Of a stretch of DNA of 25,247 nt, positions 8,161-19,435 are shown in pieces. Source of the stretch: Seison nebaliae (lineage: Eukaryota > Rotifera > Pararotatoria > Seisonacea > Seisonidae). The position numbers were made by a program, and so were the translations under genes. The notes under the pieces were generated by a model, which worked only from the letters and a program-made list of their open reading frames with translations, was not told the DNA's origin and did not search any database. The DNA lies in the NCBI GenBank assembly GCA_023231475.1, contig JALJEE010000719.1:1-25247 (forward strand), in the 5' to 3' direction. Position 1 is the first letter of the stretch; each line of letters opens with the position of its first letter.

Positions 8161-11100
8161 TTATGGTTCATTTATTCGAACTTTCTTTTTTCCGCCATCA
8201 TCATGTGGTGGTGATGGAAGTGACGATTCTGCTTTGTCTTGCTTATCGACAATAGCAGTGGCGGATGAGATAATATCTAATACGAAACTATCAGCGGGAT
8301 TTTTATTATCAAGCATCGTACTACTCTTACCAGTATCAGTCGGTTCAACTACTGGTGATGGAACATCGATGGATGATGTTTTAAGAATTCCCTTTAACAT
8401 CTTCTTCTCATCCGGTTGGGGCGAAGTAGATAATTGTTTTGAATCATCTTTCTTCTCCATTTTCAATTCTTCCGATTCAATAACAGGCGAATTTGATGAA
8501 GTCATCGATGTAATAGTACCATCGCTCTCCTTCTTCATCGTCGTTTTAGCAGTTTTCGATTCGATTCGTGTTAATGGAGAAAGAGCAGATGGAGAAGTTA
8601 AGGAAGGAGACTTGTAAGTGGTGGTAGTGCTGGTGGTGGTACTGTATTCCTGGGGCGACTTCTCACTGGTTTCTGTAGAGAGAGAAGGAAAAAATCGATT
8701 ACTACCGAAAGTTCGGCGTGGATATCCTGGCGTTCGATTCGCTAGTGCTTGACTCTCCTCATCCTTCCAACATTTAGGAATATAATCTTTGTTAGTATCT
8801 ATATCTAAAATGGTGAACGCAGGTCGATATGAATGCGGCAAGTGAACAGGTGGCATCGATGGTGCTTTCTGTTCATTTGGAAAATGATTATAATGAAACT
8901 CAATCCTATTTCTTTCATCATGATGTTTAGGTGACTGCTGTCGTTGTTTTTGTTGTTGTTGTTGTTGCACTGAATTCGTTCTTAATCTTTCATGAGGTTG
9001 ACGTCGATTTTTTGAATGATAACAACTTAATGGATGAACATAAATATCAAGAAACTCATATGGATCATCAACATTTGTTCCTTGATTGAATGAAGTTGAT
9101 TGAGACCTTCTTGCTGGTGTTAAAAGACGTCCATCGTCTCCGTTAAAGCATTTAGTTGCTAAGAATGGTGTTGAATCGGGATCCATTTCATTACCATATT
9201 TTGAATAATATTCGGCATAACGTTCTTGAGCAGCACGTCTCGTCGGCATATACGAGAATGTTGTTGGCGTTCTCGCACGAATATCACCAGCATATCTAGC
9301 TTGTGATATCGAACGACGACCAGTGCTACTAATAAACGGTTCTTTCAATGACGGTTGAACAGAACTAGCACGTTGCGATAATTGTTGTTGCTGTTGTTGC
9401 TGCTTTAATAATTCCATGTCATTATCAAATATTACTTGTTGTTGTTGTTGTTGCTGCTGGGGTGGTGATGATGGTGGTTGTAGCGGGTGTGATGCTGTTC
9501 GAGATGATAATTGTTGTTTCTGTTGTTCTTCTTCATAATTACTTAATGATGGACCAAGTAAACGATCACGAGTTGTACGTGTTAATGTTGAAAGACGGCG
9601 AATATCGTTATTCATCGAATAAGTAGGCAGTGAATCATTGGTGTTGTTAACTTGAAAATAAGTAGAAAAAACATAGTTTAATAAGTCACATCTCAATACA
9701 CGTCACATGCAAATCAAACAAATTTATCAAAGAAATTCAGGAATTTTCCAACCATTTCCAATTTCATCAGTTTCCACGTTTTCTAACTTGGTTCGAAGCG
9801 ATAACGAAAAACTAATTTTATGTTTCCATATAATCGTTGTATAATTGATGGATAATTGTCGAAACTGACGAAATCGATTGAGAAAATTCCTTAAGAGATT
9901 TCAGATAAATTATAAAAGAGCAAACCAATAAACAAACCAAACAAACCGAACAAACAATACAAGATTAATATGAAAGTTGTTTGGAAGGAGGAATGGAGAA
10001 GATCATAACGAAACGAACGCCCATCATAATACGTAGAAATATTTTAAAAGTAAATTTAAACTAAATTAAAGAAACTCCATAACATTATACGAAAGTGAAT
10101 AATAGAGAATCGACAGATTTCTCCATCCGACAACAATATCATCACAAAAGTAAAAATGATTGGAGTGATATATATATATATATATTTAAATAATAAATTT
10201 CAATTAAAATTATATGTTTTTTTTAAAAAAGGATTTGCTCTTTTCTTATCTTCTCTCATTATAATTAATAACAAACTTTTTATCGAGCGAAGCACAGACG
10301 GACGATGATGAGCGAACGTACGTCGTCGTGTAGACGGTACATCCTCACCAATATTATTCGACATATACTCACTAGTTGTATTGTAACGATTGCTTGTCTT
10401 TAATGCTGAACGAGATGGAGCCGGTACATAATTTTTTCTCAATGGCACCAATTGACTGATTGTCGGATATTCGAAATCATAAATATCTTCATCATATTGA
10501 TCATTTAATCGAGATTTACGATTTTTCATTTGTTGCTGTTGTTGTAACTGCTCCAACTGATAATCGTCGTCATCATAATAAGATTTATTCGAATAATTTT
10601 GACGTTGTCTATCAAATTTTGGTGCATGTTTCTGTTGATATCGACGTTCGATATTTCTCGAAACAGTCAATTGTGGATCTTCATTCACATCGATATCTTC
10701 ATCCCAATCGTCTAATTGTTGACGATTATAAAGATATCCCAACGGCATATTATTCGATCCTTTCACTTTCAATCGGTTCGAATGTTGCGATCGAATAGAT
10801 GTCACTGATGGAGATTTGAGTCGTCGTGAACCAGCACTGGACATGACACTTCTCGTATCATAATCATCATAATCATCGCAATAACTTTCATCATCAAACT
10901 GTTGTTGCTTATTCTTTAGACGTTGCATATTATTCTGATTCTGTAGTTGCTGTTGTTGTTGTTGGTTATGATGATGTAAAGAAGGATTTTGTTTCATTCG
11001 TTGTTCTTCTCGTTGTCGTAACTTGTTATCTTCATATTCATTCGTGTTAATCATTTGCTGATAGATACAACGAGGATCATAACCTTCAGCAGCTAAACAA

Positions 11101-11507
11101 GCATTAGCTGTGTTCATTTGCGAATCAGTAATACCAAGAGCTTTCCTTGTATCCGGCGACAATTGAGATACCCAGAAATCATCCATATTCAACAATCGTG
11201 AAATACGATTAAATTGTAATGTTTGACCATCTAACTACATGTTCATTATTTAATATGTAAATTAAATGATTATTCTAATCATTTAATCGATACTAACACT
11301 GTCTTGCATATTCCTTATCAAGTGTTTTTCTGTTTTTCGATTTTCACGTCGAGCACAATCATTCTGATCATTCAACCAATCCGTATAATCTTGATGATGT
11401 TTCACTTGTCGTGTCTCATTAACAACATTATTTCGATTACGACGACTTAAATTCATTTCAGCCCGTGAAGGGATATGCGCACTTAAACTTCCCGTTTTCC
11501 AACTCAT
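8161..11507 (-). CDS. Large Gln-rich protein with conserved-looking islands, three exons, function unknown
   Basis: I infer exons 11507-11298, 11234-10277 and 9650-8161, giving 885 residues; introns are 63 and 626 nt. The phases agree exactly at both joins. I chose one gene, not two, because exon 2 has a phase-1 donor, exon 3 opens with a phase-1 acceptor (TTTTCAAG), and I see no poly(A) signal or start between them. Residues 1-130 have ordinary composition and look conserved (SAHIPSRAEMNLSRRNRNNV, LDGQTLQFNRISRLLNMDDF, LAAEGYDPRCIYQQM). Poly-Q and Asp-rich linkers follow. Near residue 505 comes another island (ARTPTTFSYMPTRRAAQERY), then DDPYEFLDIYVHPLSCY and HLPHSYRPAFTILDID. The C-terminus has GILKTSS and ends KKKVRINEP. 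No membrane segment or enzyme motif is visible. It could be a cytoskeletal adaptor, but that is a guess. If exons 2 and 3 are separate genes, exon 2 ends at 10200. Confidence 0.65.
10168..10185. repeat. (AT)n microsatellite inside the long intron
   Basis: Nine AT units lie in the 626-nt intron of the 885-residue gene. The rest of that intron (9651-10276) is AT-rich with no visible gene. Confidence 0.8.
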
Positions 11508-12072
11508 TTCTCATGCAAAAAGAACAGAACTTTCACCGGAACAAATAAAAAAAAGAACAATAATTATCATCAAAGAAGCGTTTCTTCCTCTTTTTACATA
11601 GACGATTTCTCGTCTTCTACCGATACTAACTAATACAAATAACTACCCAATAATATATTCAAATTGATCAATAGATGAGACAAGATAAATATCAATCCTC
11701 CTCTAATCACTCGATATTTAACGATTATATATCATATACGTATATCACCTATATATCATATATAAATGAACTTAATTAACAATGACGGAAATAGGAGAAA
11801 AATTTCAAATTCGTAGAACAAATTCAACAAATCGTAGAAATAAGAAGAAAATGCAGAAAGCTCTTCCAATTCCTATGTGTGGAAGTAGAAGAAGTAGTTG
11901 AAGAAGAAAAAAGAAGATGAAGAATGCTAATCTCTACAAATTCACCTTCCAATATAATTCAAGACAATATCATCATCAAAAACAATAATACCAACATCAT
12001 TCCTTTTCCTTAAACATTCATTAATAGTAATCGTAGAAATCATCAGCAAACCGTTCATTGCATCTCTTTCTA

Positions 12073-12085
12073 TCTCTCTCTCTCT
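12073..12085. repeat. Short CT tract
   Basis: About 13 nt of TC repeats, reading as GA on the strand of the 885-residue gene, about 570 bp upstream of its start. Confidence 0.7.
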
Positions 12086-12222
12086 GTTCTGATATTCTCC
12101 TCTCATTATCTCTTCATGATAATTTGCATCATTATATAATCATATTTCTCTCTCAATGCAACTACTATCAATTATATTCATCGTTTCAAAAGAAGACTCA
12201 GTTCCATTAATCTTGACTCACT

Positions 12223-12248
12223 TCTCTCTCTCTCTCTCTCTCTCTCTT
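12223..12248. repeat. (CT)13 tract
   Basis: A 26-nt CT repeat, GA on the minus strand, about 720 bp upstream of the minus-strand start at 11507. It may be a GAGA-like promoter element or a plain microsatellite. Confidence 0.85.
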
Positions 12249-12773
12249 TCTTATTCAGTTGTTGTCGACGCATCATTTCCTACGGAAACAGGAAGAAGAA
12301 GGTCGTTGCCTTTCTACTTCCAGCCTCTTTTAATTCTTTACAAACGCATCTTTTCTTTTTTCTTGAAAAATTCCATAAGAAGTTTTAGAAGAAAATATTT
12401 TAAAAAGTTTTTCCTCCATTCAATCTCATCAATATATCATATCCTAGAAATTAGTCATCATCATCATCATCGTCGAACGGACAACGAAAGAAAACATCGT
12501 TGTTGAATAGCGAACTAGTTATACACACTATACCGTTTCCGTTCTCATCATCAACTAATCATTAAGTTCCTTCTTTAATAAAAATTGTCCATCTCCGTCT
12601 ACTGAAGTGATCGGTGTGTATCATATAAATTTTTATTAGTTTATTTCAGAAAATGAATAAAGTTGAAAAAGAAACTTGATGATATTAGGGAAGGAGATGT
12701 ATATGGTAGTGTGTTTATGGAAATAAAATAAGATTTAATAAAATAAAATATTCTGGAAATTAATTAAAAATAT

Positions 12774-14576
12774 TTATCGTCGACGATGATCTTTGCAAAA
12801 TTCATCGATACGTTGACATGCATCGCGTAAATCATCGACAGGAACGGTTAGAACAATTCGGAATGAATTTGGATATTCGAAACATTCCCCAGGTAAACAC
12901 ATAACCGATTGCTCAACAATCAGCTCTTCAGTGAACCATCGACTATTCACTTCCTTCCCATTCACTAACTCCAACATATCCACATTAATTCTCACCATCA
13001 TATACATGGCTCCCGATGGCATAACCGGTTCCAATACATCATTTCGACATAATAATTCATATGCCAATTTCGCACTACGACTTAACTTATCGATATTGTT
13101 CTGATGATAAGATTGTGGCGTATTTTCAAGAATATCAGGTAACGCCGCTTGAATGAGAGCACACGGTCCTAAAATTCGTTGACATAAAGCTAATAATCCA
13201 ACTTTTACATCTGATAACACATCTAATTAAGAATTAGAAAGTAGAAAATAAGTTTTTGTTTAAATTAAATAATATTAACCGATCGGATCATAAATACTTA
13301 TCCATCCTAAACGCCATCCTGGTACCATATATCTTTTTCCAAGACCACCACAACTCATAATTGGAACGGATTGAGTTAGTTGAGAAGCAAAAAAGAATTT
13401 TTCATTATTATAAACGAGATTTGCATAAATCTCATCAGCAATCACCACCAAATGATGTCGTTGAGCAATTTTGAGAATATTCTGTAAATGTTCCAAATTG
13501 TAATTGGAACCGCATGGATTACTGGGATTCAATAAGAGAATTGCTTTCGTTCTCTCATCAATTAAACTTTCCATATGATGTAAATCAGCATGCCAATTCT
13601 CATATGAATTGAGAGCATAAGATCTAGTCTCGATTTTGAGGGAATGTGCCAAAGTCTTATAGAGAGAGAAACCGGGTCTAGGTATTAAAATGTTGTCCGT
13701 TGTAAAATTATCATCAGATGATGAAGAGGATGAACGATTTCGATTCAGATGATTCGTATCATGTTCCATTAGAACAGAAATGCAAAGTTCTAATGCTTGT
13801 GAACAACCGGATGTTAAGATAATATCATCATCTTTATATTCAACTCGATTCAATTTAATTTTCTTTTCTTCCAAATAAATCTCGTTACATGCCAAATGTT
13901 TAGCCACAGCTTGTCGAGCTTTAAGTAAACCGTTTGATGGTAAATAACCATTACCTTTTTTTTCCAACAATGCTTTCTGAACGGCATTTATGGCTTCTTT
14001 TGGTGGATCGAAATTACCATAAACTGTTGGATCACCAATTGATAAGGAAATCATTTTTTTCTCAGGATTTCGTTCCTTCTTCATTTCCTCAACAATTTTC
14101 CTAATGGGATTAATTGTTAATTTAGCATAAGATGTCGCTTCGACAGTTGACCATGTATTTTCTGCATCTGAATGATATTCATCTGCTTCATCGTCACCAG
14201 AAACGATAGATTCAGTGAAGAGTGCCAATTTCTTCTTTAAATTCTTTCCAACATCACTAAATGTATTGATACTGATTGATCGTTCAAATGGAACTTTCAC
14301 TTTCTCATTAAATTTCATTAAACGCATTTTTTGATTTCTCAATCTTTCTTCACGTTTTTTCAAAAAATCTCTACGACGAGCTGCCAATTCACGTTGGCGT
14401 TTCAATCCTTCATCACCCGTTTCATAATCTTCATCTTCCGTATCAACCAGTCGGGAGATGCGCTTGTCAATTCTAGCAAGCGCATTCTTACGATAACTCC
14501 AATCAAGTTGCTTAGCACTGTAATCATCGCCCGAACGATTTTTACACAATCCCGTCTCTTCAATATTCCGCGACAT
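12774..14576 (-). CDS. TAT: Tyrosine aminotransferase with long N-terminal extension
   Basis: This PLP enzyme transfers the amino group of tyrosine to 2-oxoglutarate, the first step of tyrosine breakdown. Exons are 14576-13280 and 13222-12774 with a 57-nt intron, giving 581 residues (human TAT has 454). The core starts near residue 150 (INPIRKIVEEMK, MISLSIGDPTVYGNFDPP). Key motifs: LTSGCSQALELCISVL, ILIPRPGFSLYKTLAHSL, NPSNPCGS (about 350), ADEIY with the PLP Asp (about 381), and SCGGLGKRYMVPGWRLGW with the PLP Lys near 414. FEYPNSFRIVLTVP carries the substrate-carboxylate Arg near 554. All catalytic residues are present, so it should be active. Two low-complexity insertions (a Lys-rich one near 237 and a Ser run near 280) and the N-terminal extension are unusual. 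A TATA box lies upstream at 14743-14754. Confidence 0.96.
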
Positions 14577-14742
14577 TGTATGTTTCGTTATTAAAAATAG
14601 GAGAATTCTTTTTCAAAATAGAAAACAAGAAAATTTTCAAATTTAATTCTTTCCAACTATTAAAGTCTTTAAAACTTCCTCGACAAACAAAAGAAAATGA
14701 ATATAATTGATGATAGAATGAACTTGTTTCTTGAACTCTTCT

Positions 14743-14754
14743 CTATATTTATAG
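14743..14754 (-). promoter_or_regulatory. TATA box CTATAAATATAG
   Basis: On the minus strand this reads CTATAAATATAG, a strong TATA consensus, about 170 nt upstream of the aminotransferase ATG. The same 12 bases occur before the gene at 19436-21160. Transcription would start near 14715-14720, giving a leader of roughly 140 nt. Confidence 0.55.
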
Positions 14755-15530
14755 TAACAAAGGGATGGTTGACGATGTACATCAAAATGCAAAGCGTGAT
14801 ACACATTGTAAAAAAAATGAACACGCCATATTTGCCCAATGTACATACCTAAACAAGTGTAACATTTCTCCAAATTTCATCTAAATTTCATCAACCTTTC
14901 ACACAAAACTTAGGAAATCAGTCTCTGTACAGTCCCCTCACCATCATCATCAAATGATGACCACTTCAAATTAAAAAGTTCCCTTTAAGTTCGTTCATCT
15001 CTCACTGAATTTCTTCAAAAATTTTTATTGATGACTCTAATAACGACTCATCAATTATGAACATCCATCACCGTTAAATCATTTTTATCAATTAAACATT
15101 TTCTTTTTCAAATATTTTATTTTTCCCATTAAATCTTAACTTCCCAATCAGAGAGAAAACATTAATTTTAAAATTTTAACATGATCTTCAACTTATTACA
15201 TTATCGTTCAAAAAAAATGTTAATTTTCCGACTCTCTCCCCTCCCATTTTTCTTAGTGGTTCATCTCCGGTTTCTGTTCATTTTGGTAGACCAAAGTTGC
15301 TCTACATTTTTAACTCGTCTTCCTTTTAACGGTCCAACGAGAGTGACAATATCATAAGAAATATAGTTTGACATAATTCAATCATTATGAATTATAATGT
15401 TCTTATCGCAATTTAAATTTATGCTAAATTCAGAATGTTAGGTTCTTTTTGAAGAGGCGGCAGGAAAAAAAACGCTATCAATGTCAAACGTCAACAAGAA
15501 CATCCTTAAAACGAGATCGATTCAGAAATG

Positions 15531-15553
15531 AACCATGTTCTTTTCACATGGTT
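15531..15553. repeat. Perfect 8-bp hairpin with 7-nt loop
   Basis: AACCATGT, a loop TCTTTTC, then ACATGGTT. It stands alone in the large intergenic region. Function unknown; it could arise by chance. Confidence 0.6.
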
Positions 15554-16753
15554 AATTATTGAAATTTCTTTGTAAATTTACTACGAACTTTCATTTTTGT
15601 TTCTTCCTTATTTTTCACACTTTATCCGAACACATCCTTCACCATGTTAGAATTATTAGTTCAAATTCTTTCATTTTCATTTTCCTCTTTCTTGACAAAT
15701 TGACATTGTTCCATTCTTTTGAGAACTGTTCGAACGATTGATAATGATAATGAACTTGAAAATATTAAACTAGTATTAAATGGACTCTTGTCCACTCAAC
15801 TGATATATAATACATACAACTAACATAGTCAATGTATTTGTGGGAAAGATAAATTATTCATTAAATCGTTTCGAATTTTTATGTTAAAATTGTTAAAGTA
15901 CAAATTTAATTTCACGTTCATATACATCTGAACATTTCCATCATTAATTATCAGATAAATTTTTCAATTTCAAGTAATTAAATTTTTGGAAATTAAATTA
16001 ACAGAAATTCCTTCAGTTATTTTCATGATCATAATCAGAAAAGCCATTCCGACACATGAGCAATTGGTGAAGAATGAAATTCTTTTAAAAAGTTGAAGAA
16101 AGGAAATTGGGAAAATTTATTATTTGATTGACGACATTACTAAGAGTTTTCCTTTTAAAATTCCGTGAGATTTAGAGAGAAATTTCTTAAGATTGGAAAG
16201 GTGTAATATCGGACGTGAGAAAAGGAATTCCATCGAGTAATTTTCAGAAATTTTTTTTCGCAGTTTATTTATTCAAATAATAAGAAATGAAACGATTAGA
16301 TGGAATGGCTCGGAGGCTCTGTTTATTGTTAATGATGAATTTAGTTTGATATATGAGTGATGTGTGTAGAAGAAGTAGAAAGAGTAAAAGAAATAAGAAA
16401 TTTACTTGGTTCGTTGTTGAAGTGTGGGTATATATCAATCGTGTAATTTCTAGAAATAATTGTTAGTTAGTGTTTTGTAGGTGAATGGATGGTGAATTCG
16501 TTGGTTGTCTGACGTTGTTAGAGAAAGAAAAAATATTTGGAAGAACAACATTGGTGGAAGAAGAAATGATTGAAATAATTTCGTTGTAATGTTTCCCTGT
16601 GAAGGAAAAAGGAGAGTTTGGAGGAAGAGAGTTTTTCTTACAATTTTCTTCTACTTTCACATGAAGAATTAAATCCTCTTTTGGAGGTTTCATTCACCAT
16701 CAAATCATTACCTTCATTCAATTATAACAACACAGTTCTTGTAAGAGAATGGA

Positions 16754-18400
16754 ATGATGCATAAATCTTCGAAATCTATTCTATCCAAGTCTTCCAACAG
16801 ATTTTGTCGTTTCTTTTCCCATTCAAAATGGTCGATCTTCTTTCTAATTCTTCTTTTGATATGGTTCGTCATGAATATAGTATTCATTCTCAGAAATCAA
16901 TTTCATTCATCGTCCACCTCATCCAAATATCTTCAACTCATCCCATCAACCAGTCATCAGAATCACAAACTCATAAATCTAAAAAAGAATGACGATGTCA
17001 TCTTAAATAAAAATAATGAAGATAATCTTAAAAGAATAAATCAAAATAATAATAATCATAACAACAACAACAACAATAATAATGTGAATCAAAATAATAA
17101 TGATAATAATGTGAAGAAGAATGAAAAGTTTATAACGATTGAGAATCGGAATGAGAAGAAATCTTTCACGAAATATCGTGATCGACATATTCCAAAGAAA
17201 TTATTATTGAAAATAATTGAAGATAATGATATTAGATCGATGATTGATTCAGATGATTCGGATGATGATGATATCGTAATTAATGGTAATATTCAACATC
17301 GTTTAATTGAATTATTGAATGAGAATTCTCATGGTCTCCATCCACAACAACCTCCCAATCCTTCATCTCAACATTCAACATTCTTTCTCGAATACATTCG
17401 TCGACCGTCCAATGATGATAAGAAATTATGGAAAGATAAATTGATTTTATTTTGGAATGAAGATAAATATCTGAAGCCGTCAATCTTGGCAGAGAAATGT
17501 TCAGCATTTGGAAATTGTTTCGGAACATTTGATCGAGAACAATTAACTAATTCGGATGCAGTAATCTTTCATTCACGCCATATAAATAAAGAACAATTCC
17601 CCATGGCCTTACCATTAATGGGGAAGAGTATTCGACTATATCCAAATCAACATTGGATCTTCTATTCACCATACACTATGGAGAATGATATAAAATTTTA
17701 TGGGAAATTCAATTCAATTTTCAATTTGACGATGATGGGTAGAAAAGATGCTGATATTCCTATATTTTATTATCATCTCATGAGACGATTGAAGAAAATT
17801 CAATTTCATAATTTTTATGATGAGAAGAAAGAATTTGCATTTATTCGACGCGATACCGTTTGTAATTCACAATTTTTCAATTTAACTCTCACAAAACTCA
17901 CGAAACGATTACAGAAACCGATTACAATTATTGGATTATGTAACCGAACTGATCCATGTAATCAGTTGAAGAATGACAATCGGAATAAATGTCAAGAGAA
18001 TGAAATGAAAAGATATTTATTCTCTTTCTTCTTCGATGACGAATTACAATGTAGTGATCACTTGCCTGATTCGATTTGGAAGCAAGGTCTAATGACAAAT
18101 ACCGTCCCCGTTCTTCTAACCGGTCACGACAAAATCATCGATAAGACTCTGAAAGACGCTCTCATTCATTGGAATTCCAAGAAAGATTTTGTCGAACATT
18201 TACAAAATGTCGCTGCCTCATCCAACATCTACAATTCTTATCATGATTGGAGAATTAATTATGAAGTGAAGACGTTCTATATTCAACATTGGTGCAATTT
18301 ATGTCGAACACTGAACGCGATCGATAATAAACAACGGAAATCCTTTAAACATTTTAGTGATTGGATCAAGCCCAATTGTTCGAAACCGATAAAATTTTAA
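16754..18400 (+). CDS. GT10 alpha-1,3-fucosyltransferase-like type II membrane protein
   Basis: GT10 enzymes move fucose from GDP-fucose to GlcNAc on N- or O-glycans in the Golgi. The gene is intronless and codes 548 residues. Residues 1-26 are basic and cytosolic, 27-46 are a membrane anchor (WSIFFLILLLIWFVMNIVFI), and 50-200 form a stem with Asn runs. The catalytic part spans about 205-535. Family signs are FAFIRRDTVCNSQF, IGLCNRTDPC, the block QCSDHLPDSIWKQGL then TNTVPVLLTG (about 432-457), and SYHDWRINYEVKTF followed by the paired-Cys end HWCNLCRTLN. The usual FENS...DYxTEK signature reads DDELQCSDHLPDS here, so the Glu and the Lys are not in place. Activity or acceptor may differ. A two-codon upstream ORF (ATG at 16749) ends in a TGA overlapping the start codon. 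Confidence 0.85.
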   Translation: MMHKSSKSILSKSSNRFCRFFSHSKWSIFFLILLLIWFVMNIVFILRNQFHSSSTSSKYLQLIPSTSHQNHKLINLKKNDDVILNKNNEDNLKRINQNNNNHNNNNNNNNVNQNNNDNNVKKNEKFITIENRNEKKSFTKYRDRHIPKKLLLKIIEDNDIRSMIDSDDSDDDDIVINGNIQHRLIELLNENSHGLHPQQPPNPSSQHSTFFLEYIRRPSNDDKKLWKDKLILFWNEDKYLKPSILAEKCSAFGNCFGTFDREQLTNSDAVIFHSRHINKEQFPMALPLMGKSIRLYPNQHWIFYSPYTMENDIKFYGKFNSIFNLTMMGRKDADIPIFYYHLMRRLKKIQFHNFYDEKKEFAFIRRDTVCNSQFFNLTLTKLTKRLQKPITIIGLCNRTDPCNQLKNDNRNKCQENEMKRYLFSFFFDDELQCSDHLPDSIWKQGLMTNTVPVLLTGHDKIIDKTLKDALIHWNSKKDFVEHLQNVAASSNIYNSYHDWRINYEVKTFYIQHWCNLCRTLNAIDNKQRKSFKHFSDWIKPNCSKPIKF

Positions 18401-19435
18401 TTTTTCTTATTTTAGCTAATTGTAATTAGTTTGACTGTTCAACACAAATATTTTCCTATTACTCAAAATTAATTCCAATTTTTGTATATTTATCAATCAT
18501 TTGATATCATTTTCCAATAAAGCATTTCTAGTTTAACCATTTCCAACCTGAAAGTGACATTCTTGGCAACATATCCTGTATAACACAAATGATAAATTGT
18601 TCAATTTATTTCTTATGAAAATAAACTTTTTAAGTCAATTTCTTCTCTATATACTCACAAGGAAATCTGTTAGAGGAAATTTTCTTGTCTTTTAGGCGTT
18701 TCTTTTAACACTTGCTAACAAAATAATCCAAATATTTCCCTTGTAAGTTGATTGCTTTTTTTTTTAATTTGAAGGATAAATCATAATTATTTTAGAATAG
18801 CTTTACTTCTCATTTCTTATATTTTGTTGACGGATTTTTATGCGACTTCTATTTCAATAAAGTTTGAAGTGATAGTTGACGTTATATCCCTTAGAAAACA
18901 ATCATATTATTCGAAGAAAGCTCCAGTTGTAAAGATTAATTCGATATCATTTAAATTGTGCACATTGTAAAATCTATGAGAGAATGTGACGTATAATAAG
19001 AACTTCCATTAAAAATGATATAATTTATGATGTGTGCAAAAAATCATATTATAAACTTAACATATGAACTTTAATTTTATTTGAGTGGATTTGAGTTTCA
19101 GAACTAAAAAATTGATTTGAACGGATGATAAATCACAATTTTAGTTATGTCAATACAAACAATTAAATTCCTTTAATTATTCTTCATTATCAACCGTTTA
19201 TTAGTTGAATGTGAAAGAAGTGAATGAGTAAATTGAAGGTTGTTTGAAGGAGATGAATAAGAATAAAAGATTTATTAAATTAATATAAAATAAATGAAAT
19301 TACAATGGATGAATGGATGGTTAATCGATCATGTCAAATAGACATCTTAAATAATTTCAAAATTCAATGTCAAATTATGAGAATATGGAGATGATATGAT
19401 AATTACTGTTTATACTTGTCGAATTTATTTCGATG
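18401..19435. other. Intergenic, 1 kb between two convergent genes
   Basis: AT-rich 3' flanks of the fucosyltransferase (plus) and the proline-rich gene (minus). Apart from the poly(A) signal at 18516 I see no gene, repeat or RNA structure. Confidence 0.6.
18516..18521 (+). terminator. Poly(A) signal AATAAA of the fucosyltransferase gene
   Basis: AATAAA sits 116 nt after the stop codon at 18400, in a typical AT-rich 3' region. Confidence 0.6.

Larger units (their letters stand above)
11508..12773. other. Intergenic, 1.27 kb between the 885-residue gene and tyrosine aminotransferase
   Basis: AT-rich with scattered TATA-like alternating stretches near 11726-11765 and two CT tracts listed separately. 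A minus-strand AATAAA at 12637-12632, about 140 nt past the aminotransferase stop, is a plausible poly(A) signal for that gene. A plus-strand reading at 12156-12506 is low-complexity and I do not believe it. Confidence 0.55.
14577..16753. other. Intergenic, 2.2 kb divergent region between aminotransferase and fucosyltransferase
   Basis: This is the longest gap in the window. It contains the TATA box above and one perfect short hairpin. I read both strands and found no tRNA, snRNA or convincing protein. A 76-codon minus-strand frame at 14643-14873 overlaps the TATA box, and another at 16463-16693 looks like chance. Confidence 0.55.

Noticed and set aside
8138-8617. 159-codon plus-strand frame
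   Set aside because: Antisense shadow of the C-terminal exon of the 885-residue gene.
12156-12506. 116-codon plus-strand frame
   Set aside because: Built on a CT microsatellite and a His run from CAT repeats; no family resemblance.
14643-14873. 76-codon minus-strand frame upstream of the aminotransferase
   Set aside because: It contains the TATA box and would be mostly leader or promoter; no recognisable protein.
16463-16693. 76-codon minus-strand frame divergent from the fucosyltransferase
   Set aside because: No homology, signal or splice support; probably chance in the promoter region.
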